Below, piece after piece: positions 1 to 7,550 of a stretch of 9,728 bases of DNA. The notes under the pieces are model-generated. The model saw only the letters and a program-made list of their open reading frames with translations, did no database searches and was not told the DNA's origin. How positions within the stretch are numbered: position 1 is the stretch's first letter; every line of letters starts with the position of its first letter. The position numbers and the translations under genes were made by a program. This DNA comes from Terriglobia bacterium (lineage in GTDB: Bacteria > Acidobacteriota > Terriglobia > UBA7540): positions 1 to 9,728 of the forward strand of contig JASHTR010000011.1 of the NCBI GenBank assembly GCA_030040455.1, given 5' to 3'.

Positions 1-140
1 GGCTTGTTTCCAGTCTCGGATTTCGCGCGCTCAAGTTGGAGACGGATGATCCGGCCAGCCGGCATACCGGTTCGCCGGGCAGTTTCCTGCAGCCATTCGG
101 CGATGTCAGGCGTAAGGCGCACTGTGATTGTATGACTCAT
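1..140 (-). CDS. CopG/ribbon-helix-helix DNA-binding protein, N-terminal part
   Basis: The minus strand reads from an ATG at 140 to the left window edge, giving 46 codons without a stop. The product begins MSHTITVRLTPDIAEWLQ and continues with a second helix rich in R, L and E. A short beta strand (TITVRL), then a helix, a turn at RTGMPAG and another helix is the layout of ribbon-helix-helix proteins such as CopG, VapB-type and similar antitoxins. Proteins of this family bind DNA as dimers and often repress their own operon together with a toxin. A toxin partner, if there is one, would lie beyond the left edge. No strong Shine-Dalgarno is visible before the ATG. The gene is divergent from the permease gene that follows, and only 66 bp separate the two starts. 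Confidence 0.6.
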   Translation of the reverse strand, partial: MSHTITVRLTPDIAEWLQETARRTGMPAGRIIRLQLERAKSETGNK

Positions 141-206
141 TCGCCCAAAGTGTAACATATTGCATTGGGCGGCGTCCACTCTTGGAATTCGCCGAAGAGG
201 TGACCT

Positions 207-2861
207 ATGCGCTTCGAACACTGGTTCTACACCCTTCCCCTCCGGCTGCGCTCGCTCTTCCGCCGCCGGCGGGTGGAAGAAGAACTCAGTGAAGAGTTCG
301 AATACCACATCGAGCAAAAGACCGAGCAGTACATCGCCCAAGGCATGGACGCGGAGCAAGCCCGCCGTGCCGCCTTGCGCGATATGGACGGGCTCGAGCG
401 GCGCAAGGAGGAGTGCCGGGATATGCGACGCGTGAATTTCATAGAGGATCTGCTGAAAGATCTTCAATTCGGCTTGCGGCAGTTGCGGCGCAACCCGGGC
501 TTTACGGCCGTCGCGGTTATTACGCTTGCGCTTGGCATCGGGGCCAACACAGCGATGTTCAGCGTGATTTACGGCGTGCTGCTTCGTCCGCTGCCCTATC
601 CGCAGCCCAATCGAATTGTGCGCCTCACATGGCCGGGTGGCAACGAGGACCTGACTGCGGAGCAGTTCAAGTTTTACCGTGATCACAGCCCGGTTTTTGA
701 TTCTGTGGGCGCTTACCGCCAACTAACCACGGTCAAGCTTGAAATCGGGAAGAGTGTGCACTGGGTGAAGACCCTCTCTGTGACTCGCGGTTTTTTTTCC
801 GCCCTGGGTGTCATTCCTGTTATGGGGAGAAACTTTGCACCTGATGAAGTGCTTCCTGGCGGGCCGGAAGCAGTAATCCTGACGCATGCGCTCTGGAAAA
901 GTGCCTTCGACTCCGACCCGAACATCCTGGGCCGGCAGGTCGAACTGGCGGACCAAAGCTTCTCCGTGGCCGGTGTGCTGCCTGCCGGGTTTGAATTCGT
1001 TGAACCCGCGGACGCTTTTATTCCCCTCAGGTTCACCGGCAGCTCCATGATGGATCGGGGATCAAACACTTCCGCCATCGCCCGGCTCAAACGGGGCGTG
1101 ACGCTCTCGAAGGCGCAGGCAGCGATGGCCATCATCTTCAAAGAATTTGCCGACATTTACGGTTCGCGTCCCGGCGAGGTGGGCGTGGCGTTAATCCCTT
1201 ACGAAGAGTTCCTGACGGGAGGTTACCGCCCCAGCCTGCTAATGCTTTTTGGCGCGGTCGGTTTTCTTCTCCTCATTGCCTGCGCGAATGTTGCGAGCCT
1301 CCTTCTGGCGCGGTCTGCTTCCAGGCAGAAGGAAATCTCTGTTCGCCTGACACTGGGCGCGAGCCGCTTGCGTCTCTTCCGGCAATTTTTCGTGGAGAGT
1401 GTTTTGCTGACGGTTGCGGGCGGCGGGGCGGGTATTGTGGCTGCTTTCTGGATGCTGAACGGCCTTGTCAGCTCGATCCCCTGGGACCTGCCCGCTACGG
1501 ACCGCATCGAGTTGAACATACCCGTGCTCGTCTTCGCTCTTCTCATTTCTCTTGCTTCGAGCTTGGCATTTGGACTCGCATCCTTTTTCCAAACGTCAAA
1601 GCTCAACCTGAACTCTACACTCAAAGAAGGCTGGAGCAGGGCCGGCGGCGGGCACACGCGAATGCGCAAGGAGATTGTCGCAGCACAGCTGGCCCTATCA
1701 TTGATGATGCTCATTGGCGCTGGACTGCTGATCGAGAGCCTCCACAACCTCTACGAGCAGCCTAGTGGATTCGACTCACACGGCCTCTACGCCGTGGTGA
1801 CTCCTTTCGAAAAGTCCCGCGCCTCTTCCGTCACCGCCGTTTGGAGCTTTGACCAGGCCGTTATGCAGCATATGCGGGCGATTCCGGGGTTCAAGTCTGC
1901 CGCCGTGGTCAACGATCTCCCCGTGGCGGACCAGTTCAATATCCCGGTCCAGCGTGCCAGCCACCCCGAGGATAGCGTTGGGGCAATGCAATTCCGGATC
2001 GCCAGCCCTAGTCTGTTCGCAACGATGGGCGTCCCCGTCCTGCGTGGGAGGAGTTTTACCGACGCGGACACGGCTGATTCCCAGCCCGTTCTTATCGTTA
2101 GCGAATCGCTCGCGCGGAAGTGGTGGGGAAACCAAAATCCCGTCGGAGACCAAGTCGTCGTAGGAATGTACCGAGGCCGGACCTTTGCGGACATGACAGA
2201 GGCTCCGCGCATGGTCGTTGGCGTGGTGGGAGACGTGCGAGCGATGGGCCTAGAGGTGCCCATGCAGCCGACCGTCTATATTCCAGTCACTCAGGCGCCG
2301 GGCAATTTGATGTCGCAGTGGTTGCACACAGCCGTTTTCCTAGTGCGAACGGTCGGCACTGCTGGCGTTGCCGCCGCCTTGGACCGCGCCGTGGCCGATG
2401 TCGACTCCACCCAACGCGTTACGATGATCCAGCCTATGACAAAAGTCGTCGCGGGAACGGTTTCGCGCCCGCGATTTAACTCCCTCTTGCTCGGGCTGTT
2501 TGCAGGCATCGCTCTTTTCTTGACGGCTATCGGGCTCTACGGCGTCGTCTCGTATTGGGTCGGGCAGCGGACCCACGAAATTGGAATTCGCATGGCGTTG
2601 GGAGCGCAAAAGAGCGATGTGCTCAGGATGGTTGTTGGGCAAGGGTTCAGCTTGACTTTGATCGGCGTCACCGCCGGAATTGCCGGTGCCTTCGGTCTAA
2701 CACGGTTCCTGGCAAGCCTCCTTTATGGCGTCAAGCCCACTGATCCGCTGACGTTTATCGCCGTCTCGCTGATTGTGACCACCGTAGCGTTGCTGGCTTG
2801 CTATATTCCCGCCCGCCGCGCCGCGCGGGTGGATCCAACCGTGGCGTTGCGATATGAATAA
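207..2861 (+). CDS. ADOP-family FtsX/MacB-like orphan permease (copy 1)
   Basis: This 884-residue membrane protein has the ADOP layout. Residues 1-80 form a charged soluble permease-prefix region ([19 protein letters not shown]). TM1 is near 98-118 ([14 protein letters not shown]), then a MacB-like extracytoplasmic core to about 335, and an FtsX unit with segments near 342-365, 398-418 and 437-461. A further segment near 488-509 leads into a second extracytoplasmic core to about 750, and a C-terminal FtsX unit carries [13 protein letters not shown] and the ending [17 protein letters not shown]. Family members are thought to be MacB-type permeases in the inner membrane; substrate and ATPase partner are unknown, and no ATPase gene is present here. 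The start is supported by AGAGG at 196-200, six bases before the ATG. No convincing promoter is visible in the 66-bp gap upstream. Function in export or mechanotransmission is family inference only. Confidence 0.93.
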   Translation: MRFEHWFYTLPLRLRSLFRRRRVEEELSEEFEYHIEQKTEQYIAQGMDAEQARRAALRDMDGLERRKEECRDMRRVNFIEDLLKDLQFGLRQLRRNPGFTAVAVITLALGIGANTAMFSVIYGVLLRPLPYPQPNRIVRLTWPGGNEDLTAEQFKFYRDHSPVFDSVGAYRQLTTVKLEIGKSVHWVKTLSVTRGFFSALGVIPVMGRNFAPDEVLPGGPEAVILTHALWKSAFDSDPNILGRQVELADQSFSVAGVLPAGFEFVEPADAFIPLRFTGSSMMDRGSNTSAIARLKRGVTLSKAQAAMAIIFKEFADIYGSRPGEVGVALIPYEEFLTGGYRPSLLMLFGAVGFLLLIACANVASLLLARSASRQKEISVRLTLGASRLRLFRQFFVESVLLTVAGGGAGIVAAFWMLNGLVSSIPWDLPATDRIELNIPVLVFALLISLASSLAFGLASFFQTSKLNLNSTLKEGWSRAGGGHTRMRKEIVAAQLALSLMMLIGAGLLIESLHNLYEQPSGFDSHGLYAVVTPFEKSRASSVTAVWSFDQAVMQHMRAIPGFKSAAVVNDLPVADQFNIPVQRASHPEDSVGAMQFRIASPSLFATMGVPVLRGRSFTDADTADSQPVLIVSESLARKWWGNQNPVGDQVVVGMYRGRTFADMTEAPRMVVGVVGDVRAMGLEVPMQPTVYIPVTQAPGNLMSQWLHTAVFLVRTVGTAGVAAALDRAVADVDSTQRVTMIQPMTKVVAGTVSRPRFNSLLLGLFAGIALFLTAIGLYGVVSYWVGQRTHEIGIRMALGAQKSDVLRMVVGQGFSLTLIGVTAGIAGAFGLTRFLASLLYGVKPTDPLTFIAVSLIVTTVALLACYIPARRAARVDPTVALRYE

Positions 2862-2862
2862 A

Positions 2863-2952
2863 AAGCAGTGACGAGTGACAAGTGATGAGTGGCGGGTGAC
2901 GAGTGACAAGTGAGCCGTTATCTGTCAGTTCTCAGCGCTCAGCAATCCAAGC
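2863..2952 (+). repeat. Permease-trailing repeat, copy A
   Basis: The sequence just after the stop of permease 1 is repeated after the stop of permease 2 (7551-7626). The shared part includes GTGAGCC-TTATCTGTCAG and CAGCGCTCAGCAATCCAAGC. Copy A has an extra repeat unit that copy B lacks, plus a few point differences. The sharing means that the two permease genes were duplicated together with their downstream flank. Confidence 0.85.
2868..2913 (+). repeat. Direct 18-bp repeat GTGACGAGTGACAAGTGA, two copies
   Basis: GTGACGAGTGACAAGTGA occurs at 2868-2885 and again, identically, at 2896-2913, with a period of 28 bp and TGAGTGGCGG between them. The unit is itself built from shorter GAGTGAC-like steps. 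No coding function is seen. It may expand and contract by slippage, since copy B downstream has only one unit. Confidence 0.85.
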
Positions 2953-2984
2953 AGTTGGCCGCTAAATTTTTGTGCGGACATTAC

Positions 2985-3001
2985 GGCGGATCGGATCCGC
3001 C
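2985..3001. terminator. Short palindrome after the PIN toxin stop, weak terminator candidate
   Basis: GGCGGATC and GATCCGCC flank a single G, forming a 17-bp palindrome two bases past the PIN toxin stop codon. On the minus strand it could fold as a 6-bp stem with a 5-base loop. There is no clean T-run after it, so it could equally be a protein-binding site or chance. The position at the 3' end of the toxin-antitoxin operon is the only reason to suspect termination. Confidence 0.2.
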
Positions 3002-3003
3002 AG

Positions 3004-3411
3004 TCAGTCCTTGAGATAACGGGCGGGCGTAATGATCGGGATGCCCCGGAAGGGGTTGAGCACGAGAAGATCTCTGTCACCTGTTACCACGAGATCAGCA
3101 GAGCCATTCACCGCAAGGTCAAGAAGCATGTCGTCTTTCGGATCTCGACAGGCATGGATGGTGTAAATGATGGGAACGATTTCACCGACGCGGCCCAAGA
3201 GGCGGATGAATTGCTGGCGATCCTCAACACTGACATAGGGATCAAATTTTTCCCGGGAGAGAACCTCGGCAAGTTCGCTCAAGGTTGGCTCGGAGAGAAG
3301 CAACTGGGCAGTTTCCACTGCCTTTCGGACTGCTAAAGCAGGAACGGAAGCCGGTAAGAGGAGGCGGCTGATGAGCGCATTATTATCGATGACGACGCGC
3401 TTCCGGGCCAT
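3004..3411 (-). CDS. PIN-domain toxin of a toxin-antitoxin pair (COG1569/TIGR00305 type)
   Basis: The 135-residue protein is a complete PIN domain. It starts MARKRVVIDNNALISRLL, giving the first acidic residue D9. E46 lies in LSELAEVL, the middle acidic cluster is D90/D93/D94 in CRDPKDDMLLDLA, and the last is D112/D114 in TGDRDLL. PIN toxins are metal-dependent ribonucleases that cut RNA and slow growth when free of antitoxin; the RNA target of this one cannot be told. All expected acidic residues are present, so it is probably active. The gene overlaps the end of the antitoxin gene by 29 bp with no Shine-Dalgarno close to its ATG, which suggests translational coupling and a toxin yield below that of the antitoxin. 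A 47-bp piece of a close relative sits at 7632-7678. Confidence 0.9.
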   Translation of the reverse strand: MARKRVVIDNNALISRLLLPASVPALAVRKAVETAQLLLSEPTLSELAEVLSREKFDPYVSVEDRQQFIRLLGRVGEIVPIIYTIHACRDPKDDMLLDLAVNGSADLVVTGDRDLLVLNPFRGIPIITPARYLKD

Positions 3412-3655
3412 GCGCGGTCAGCAATCGGGCCAGCTTCCTTTCGGTCAGGCCGCGTGCGGCTGCCCGGGCCGCCACGCGGTCACAGAACTGTTGAAATTCT
3501 TCCGCGTTGAGAGCGCGCAGGCGGTCGTATTCGTGGGCGGATAGAAGCACGGCAACGCTACGCTTCTGGCGGCGGATCGTGACGGGCTCACGCTGTGCCG
3601 CGTCGAGCAAGGCGGCGAGACGCTGCTTGGCATCTGTGGCTGAAACGTAACGCAT
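3383..3655 (-). CDS. Phd/YefM-type antitoxin of the PIN pair
   Basis: The ATG at 3655 gives 90 residues beginning MRYVSATDAKQRLAALLDAA. This is the Phd/YefM N-terminus, in which an early strand and helix (SATDAKQRL) lead to a segment like PVTIRRQKRSVAVLLSAHEY. That region dimerises and binds DNA in the family. The C-terminal part (FCDRVAARAAARGLTERKL) is expected to wrap the toxin. An in-frame ATG at 3691 would add 12 residues but lies inside the operator palindrome; AAGAGAG sits just before 3655, so I prefer the shorter form. The gene precedes and overlaps its toxin, the usual order. It should neutralise the toxin and repress the operon. Confidence 0.83.
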   Translation of the reverse strand: MRYVSATDAKQRLAALLDAAQREPVTIRRQKRSVAVLLSAHEYDRLRALNAEEFQQFCDRVAARAAARGLTERKLARLLTAHGPEARRHR

Positions 3656-3665
3656 GGCGCTCTCT

Positions 3666-3691
3666 TTGTCTATTATAGATAAAATAGACAA
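3666..3691 (-). promoter_or_regulatory. Palindromic operator candidate over the -10 of the PIN operon
   Basis: TTGTCTATT (3666-3674) and AATAGACAA (3683-3691) form a perfect 9-bp inverted repeat with an 8-bp centre. On the minus strand a TATAAT (3672-3677) lies inside it, about 16 bases before the antitoxin start. No good -35 is seen; TAGCTT at 3695-3700 is at the right distance but a poor match. Binding here would block the promoter, as expected for autorepression by a Phd/YefM antitoxin. Confidence 0.6.
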
Positions 3692-3740
3692 TTTAAGCTA
3701 GTGTTGGGTAATACAAGTATGTTGATGAGGTCCGTGGCCC

Positions 3741-3855
3741 GTCACCCTGAGCCGATTCGCCCTTCCACTGGCGAATCGCTCTGAGCGAAGCGAAGAGGCT
3801 CAGGGCAAGCTCCGCGAAGGACCGTTCGAAATGGAGCGAACGGGCTCAGCATGAC
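3741..3855. repeat. Palindromic intergenic repeat (REP-like)
   Basis: This 115-bp stretch is made of nested inverted repeats. CCCTGAGCC at 3745-3753 pairs with GGCTCAGGG at 3797-3805. Inside it CGATTCGCC (3753-3761) pairs with GGCGAATCG (3770-3778). A further hairpin, CCGTTCG/CGAACGG, lies at 3822-3828 and 3837-3843. The outer ends, GTCACCCTGAGCC and GGGCTCAGCATGAC, are imperfect inverses of each other. The CCCTGAGCGAAGCGAAG style resembles dispersed palindromic repeats of several GC-rich phyla, from memory. It fills most of the 204-bp gap between the PIN operon promoter and the permease remnant; the rest of the gap shows nothing I can interpret. Confidence 0.65.
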
Positions 3856-3895
3856 GTCAACGCGCCGAGATATGCCATTCTAGACACAGGACGCC

Positions 3896-4110
3896 ATACG
3901 CATCGAACACTGGTTCTACACCATACCCCTTCGGCTGCGCTCGCTTTTTTGCTGCCGGTAGGTGGAAGAAGAGCTTAGCGAAGAGCTCGAATATCACATC
4001 GAGCAGAAAACCGACCAGTACATCGCCCAAGACATGGACGCGGGCGCCGCCTTGCGTCACAGGGGCAGCCTCGAGCGGCGCAAGGAAGAACGTCGGGACA
4101 TGCTCGGTCA
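3896..4110 (+). pseudogene. Decayed 5' end of a third ADOP permease gene
   Basis: Translation from 3896 gives [17 protein letters not shown], a stop, then [19 protein letters not shown] and later RRKEERRDM, plainly the first 70 or so codons of the ADOP genes at 207 and 4856. The start codon has become ATA (3896-3898) and a TAG stands at 3959-3961. About 10 codons around the EQARR segment are lost or scrambled near 4039-4067. Homology ends near 4104, where the Doc toxin gene ends on the other strand. The wording [11 protein letters not shown] is closer to permease 2 than to permease 1. The fragment cannot make a permease. Confidence 0.85.
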
Positions 4111-4488
4111 TCAAGGCTCGTGCGTTACGTGACTGCGCAGCCATGCGACAAGGTTTTCGAAGCTGAACTGATGGGCATCGTAAAGAGCGGCAATGGAGGC
4201 GTAGGTTTCATCGGCATCCGCCGTGAGGCGCGCGCCGTTGATGGCGAGAAAGGTATACATGGCGGCGAAAGCCGTGCGCTTGTTGCCATCGATGAACGGA
4301 TGGTTCTGAGCGAGACTTTCCCACAGGGCTGCAGCTTCCTCGATCAGGTCGGCGTAGTACCCGGTCTGCGGGCGGTAGAGAGCGGCTTCCAGAAGGCCGT
4401 AGTCCCTAACCTCTTTGGAACCACCATAGCGCTCGACTTGGTCGGCGTGAACGGCCAACACTTCCGCCACCGTGAGGTAGTCGGTCAT
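4111..4488 (-). CDS. doc: Death-on-curing (Doc, Fic-fold) toxin
   Basis: The 125-residue protein matches the usual Doc length. It carries the signature HPFIDGNKRTA with H63, D67, G68, N69, K70 and R71, the Doc form of the Fic motif. In phage P1 Doc this motif supports phosphorylation of elongation factor Tu, which stops translation. Other family features are the N-terminal LTVAEVLAVHADQVERYGG, the segment RDYGLLEAALYRPQTG and the C-terminal FSFENLVAWLRSH. All key residues are present, so it is likely active. The start overlaps the antitoxin stop by four bases (ATGA), which implies coupled translation. The 3' end abuts the decayed ADOP fragment. Confidence 0.92.
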   Translation of the reverse strand: MTDYLTVAEVLAVHADQVERYGGSKEVRDYGLLEAALYRPQTGYYADLIEEAAALWESLAQNHPFIDGNKRTAFAAMYTFLAINGARLTADADETYASIAALYDAHQFSFENLVAWLRSHVTHEP

Positions 4489-4712
4489 TCGGCGAGCTTC
4501 TTGTAAAGGGAGGCATATTTTTCGTGACTGGCGAGATACGCGCCCATCACGTGCGAGCGCGGCTTGGCGTTCTTTCGCTTTTCGATCAGATCGGCGAGAG
4601 CTTCATCAACAAGTGCCTGAAGCTGTCGGCCTTCATTTTGTGCAAGCCTCCGCACGGCCGTAAGAATCTCCGAGTTGACCTGAGTGGCGAATTTTTGTCG
4701 CACCTGGGACAT
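4485..4712 (-). CDS. Ribbon-helix-helix antitoxin of the Doc toxin
   Basis: The ATG at 4712 gives 75 residues. RQKFATQV could form the DNA-contacting strand, NSEILTAVRRLAQNEG the first helix and RQLQALVDEALADLIEKR the second. The basic tail NAKPRSH is followed by AYLASHEKYASLYKKLAE, probably the part that binds the toxin. AAGGAG lies about 10 bases before this ATG. An in-frame ATG at 4748 would add 12 residues, but that stretch contains the operator, so the shorter form is preferred. The best-known Doc partner is Phd, which has a different fold, so a ribbon-helix-helix partner is a less classical pairing. Assignment as antitoxin rests on the fold guess, small size and the ATGA overlap with doc. 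Confidence 0.78.
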   Translation of the reverse strand: MSQVRQKFATQVNSEILTAVRRLAQNEGRQLQALVDEALADLIEKRKNAKPRSHVMGAYLASHEKYASLYKKLAE

Positions 4713-4740
4713 GATGCTTTTTCTCCTTATAATGAACGAG

Positions 4741-4768
4741 TTTATCATGATGTATCATGAAACTTCAA
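4741..4768 (-). promoter_or_regulatory. Promoter with double TCATGA operator candidate for the Doc operon
   Basis: Two copies of the self-palindrome TCATGA lie at 4745-4750 and 4755-4760, 10 bp apart. On the minus strand they fall between a -35-like TTGAAG (4763-4768) and a -10-like GATAAA (4741-4746), separated by 16 bp. Ribbon-helix-helix dimers commonly bind side by side at about one helical turn, so this spacing suits autorepression by the antitoxin. The hexamers match the consensus at four of six positions each. Confidence 0.5.
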
Positions 4769-4855
4769 GTATCCTACAGGTGATTGATTTTTAATCCACT
4801 TATAGAGAGCTCAGGCGAGGAAAGTGCTCGCCGTGGCTACCATTAAGGGAGAGAT

Positions 4856-7549
4856 ATGCGCTTCGAACACTGGTTCTACACCCTTCCCCTTCGGCTTCGC
4901 TCGCTCTTCCGACGCCGGAAGGTGGAAGAAGAGCTTAGCGAAGAGCTCGAATATCACATCGAGCAAAAGACCGAGCAATACATCGCCCAAGGCATGGACG
5001 CGGAGCAAGCCCGCCGCACCGCCTTGCGTGATATGGACGGCCTCGAGCGGCACAAGGAGGAATGCCGGGATATGCGGCACGTGAATTTCATAGAAGATCT
5101 TCTGAAGGACCTCCGGTTCGGCTTGCGGCAGTTGCGGCGCAACCCGGGCTTTACGGCCGTGGCGATCATCACGCTCGCGCTTGGCATCGGAGCGAACACC
5201 GCCATCTTCAGCGTGGTCAATGCCGCACTGCTTGAACCCCTGCTGTTTCCACACTCCGAGCGGTTGGTCCGGTTGTGGAACGATTACGGCCACAAGGGAA
5301 ACCACGCGCCGGTTTCCTATCCCGATTTCGCTGACTGGCGTGCCTGGAATCACAGCTTTTTAGGAATGGCTGCGCTCACGGGGACAGCCTACACGCTTAC
5401 CGGCAACGGCGAGCCGGAGCATCTTCAGGGAATCACCGCTTCAGCCAGTCTGTTCCAGGTCTTCGCCGTGCAGCCGGTGTTGGGCAGGAGATTTCGGACG
5501 GAAGAAGACCTACCGCATGCTGACGATGGCGCAGACGCCATCATACTGAGTTACAAACTCTGGCAAACGCGCTTTGCTGCCGATCCCAATATTCTTGGCA
5601 GGATCATCAAGCTGGATGACAAACCCTTTATTGTTGTAGGAGTGGCGCCGCAAGGGATCGAATCTCGCATGGGGTCTCCGCACGCCCAATTCTGGACCAC
5701 CATCGCCCCGCTTACCGAGCGGTCGCCGAATTCGCCGAAGCCGGTTAGCGAAGAACGAAGCATTTCTTTTCTGATGACAGTGGCACGGCTCAAGCGTGGC
5801 GTTACCCAAGCGCAGGCGCAGGCAGACATGGATCACGTGGCGGCGGAGTTGATGCACGCTTACCCGAAGGACGATCCGGACGAGGGCGTGCTCATAAAGA
5901 GCTTGCAGCAATCGATGACAAGTGACGCACGGCCGGTCTTGCTGCTGCTTCTTTGCGCGGTGGGGGTGGTATTGCTGATTGCTTGCGCGGATGTGGGAGG
6001 AATGCTTCTGGCGCGAGCGGCGGGGCGACAGAGGGAGATCGCGATTCGCGCCGCCCTGGGCGCGGGACGGCGGCGGATTGCCCGCCAGTTACTCGTGGAA
6101 AGCCTTCTGCTAGCATTCATTGCCGGAGGGTTTGGTTTATGGATCGGCCTCGCGGCGAAAGGGTGGCTGGACAGATATTTGGGTCTTACAGGTATCGCGC
6201 CAGCGCGGATGGACGGATGGGTGTTGGGATTCACTTTTCTGATTGCCATCCTGGCGGTCATCATTTTCGGCCTTGCACCGGCACTCCATGCGGCGAAGAC
6301 GGACCCGGCGCACGACCTGAAAGAAGGAGGGCTAACTGCCAGCGGAAGTTGGGAGCAACGAAGACTGCGCTCCGCGCTGGTGACTTCACAGATCGCGCTC
6401 GCGGCGGTGCTGCTCACCTCGGCCGGTTTGCTCACTCGCAGCCTCATCCGCCTGGAGCGCACTAATCCCGGTTTCAATCCGCAGCATGTCCTCACCTTTC
6501 CAGTGACTCTGGCGGAGCAGCGGTATCCGCAGGCGACGTGGGCACTTTTCTTTCAGGAGCTTGACGCGCGCCTGCGCGCGCTTCCCGGTGTAATCTCGGC
6601 CAGCGCCGGCTTTGAATTGCCGTTCCAGGGAGGGGAGAGCCGAACCGTACTGGAAAACGTCGCGGGGCGGAAGATTCCGACGAGCCGACGCAGAGGAATC
6701 GCTTTCTCGCCGGTGACTCCGGGCTACTTTCGCACGCTTGGAATTCCCATTCTAAAAGGCAGAGAGTTTAGAGACTCCGACACCGCCACATCCATGCCGG
6801 TCGTCATCATCAACGAAACTGCGGCGCGGCGCTACTTCGGAAACCACAACCCAATCGGCCAGCAGATCGAGCCGGAAATGTGGGATGGGTCCGGCTCCAA
6901 GACAGAAACGCGCACCATCGTGGGCGTAGCGGGTAATGTAAAATTGCAAAGCCTTCGCGAAGCAACGTCGCCCATGATCTATTGGCCGATTGCGCAGATT
7001 CCTTGCGATAGCAGCATGCACGTGGAGATTCGAACTACGGTAGACCCCTTGAGCCTCGCTAGCGCGGCGCGCGTGCAATTGCATGCGATGGATAAGGAGC
7101 TTCCATTCTATGGCGTCTGGCCTCTGGATCACTATGTGAGTGAATCTCTCAGCCAGACCCGTTACAACGTCTGGCTCGTTGCCCTCTTTGCCATCCTTTC
7201 TTTGATTCTTACCGCGACCGGTCTCTACGGCTCCATCGCTTACTCCACCGCTCAGCGAACGCACGAAATTGGCATCCGCATGGCGCTTGGAGCGACTCCG
7301 CAAGGTGTCCGCAGAATGGTGGTGCGGCAAGGCATGAAGCTGGCGCTGATCGGCGTGGCTATTGGCATTGCTGCTGCCTTTGGGCTAACCCGGTTGATCG
7401 CGAGTATGCTTTACGGAGTGAAAGCATCGGACCCGCTTATCTATATTTCCGTTGCCGTTTTGCTGAGCCTTATTGCTCTGCTCGCCTGCTACATCCCTGC
7501 CCGCCGGGCCTCACGAGTGGATCCAACGGTGGCGTTGCGATACAAGTAA
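4856..7549 (+). CDS. ADOP-family FtsX/MacB-like orphan permease (copy 2)
   Basis: This 897-residue protein has the same plan as copy 1: a permease-prefix region (1-80), TM1 near 98-118, an extracytoplasmic core to about 350, and an FtsX unit from about 358 ([20 protein letters not shown]) to 478. A membrane segment near 507-527 leads into a second core. The C-terminal FtsX unit starts near 769, with [13 protein letters not shown] around 800-812 and the ending [17 protein letters not shown]. The first 116 residues differ from copy 1 at only seven positions, while the first extracytoplasmic core is very different ([17 protein letters not shown] here). AGGGAG at 4846-4851 precedes the ATG. No ATPase gene is nearby. 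Substrate is unknown; the different outer domains suggest different partners. Confidence 0.93.
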   Translation: MRFEHWFYTLPLRLRSLFRRRKVEEELSEELEYHIEQKTEQYIAQGMDAEQARRTALRDMDGLERHKEECRDMRHVNFIEDLLKDLRFGLRQLRRNPGFTAVAIITLALGIGANTAIFSVVNAALLEPLLFPHSERLVRLWNDYGHKGNHAPVSYPDFADWRAWNHSFLGMAALTGTAYTLTGNGEPEHLQGITASASLFQVFAVQPVLGRRFRTEEDLPHADDGADAIILSYKLWQTRFAADPNILGRIIKLDDKPFIVVGVAPQGIESRMGSPHAQFWTTIAPLTERSPNSPKPVSEERSISFLMTVARLKRGVTQAQAQADMDHVAAELMHAYPKDDPDEGVLIKSLQQSMTSDARPVLLLLLCAVGVVLLIACADVGGMLLARAAGRQREIAIRAALGAGRRRIARQLLVESLLLAFIAGGFGLWIGLAAKGWLDRYLGLTGIAPARMDGWVLGFTFLIAILAVIIFGLAPALHAAKTDPAHDLKEGGLTASGSWEQRRLRSALVTSQIALAAVLLTSAGLLTRSLIRLERTNPGFNPQHVLTFPVTLAEQRYPQATWALFFQELDARLRALPGVISASAGFELPFQGGESRTVLENVAGRKIPTSRRRGIAFSPVTPGYFRTLGIPILKGREFRDSDTATSMPVVIINETAARRYFGNHNPIGQQIEPEMWDGSGSKTETRTIVGVAGNVKLQSLREATSPMIYWPIAQIPCDSSMHVEIRTTVDPLSLASAARVQLHAMDKELPFYGVWPLDHYVSESLSQTRYNVWLVALFAILSLILTATGLYGSIAYSTAQRTHEIGIRMALGATPQGVRRMVVRQGMKLALIGVAIGIAAAFGLTRLIASMLYGVKASDPLIYISVAVLLSLIALLACYIPARRASRVDPTVALRYK

Positions 7550-7550
7550 A

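Noticed and set aside
1223..1747. 174-codon minus-strand frame inside permease 1
   Set aside because: It is a shadow of the permease coding frame in GC-rich DNA, with arginine- and serine-rich product and no start signal.
2868..2913. CRISPR array
   Set aside because: There are only two close units with a 10-bp interval, and no cas genes or regular spacers.
4120..4506. 128-codon open frame on the plus strand over the Doc gene
   Set aside because: It is the antisense of a well-conserved Doc toxin and its product resembles no known family.
4811..5353. 180-codon minus-strand frame across the start of permease 2
   Set aside because: The same antisense product ([13 protein letters not shown]) appears opposite the decayed ADOP copy near 3857-4144. 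It recurs because the permease sequence recurs, not because it is a gene.
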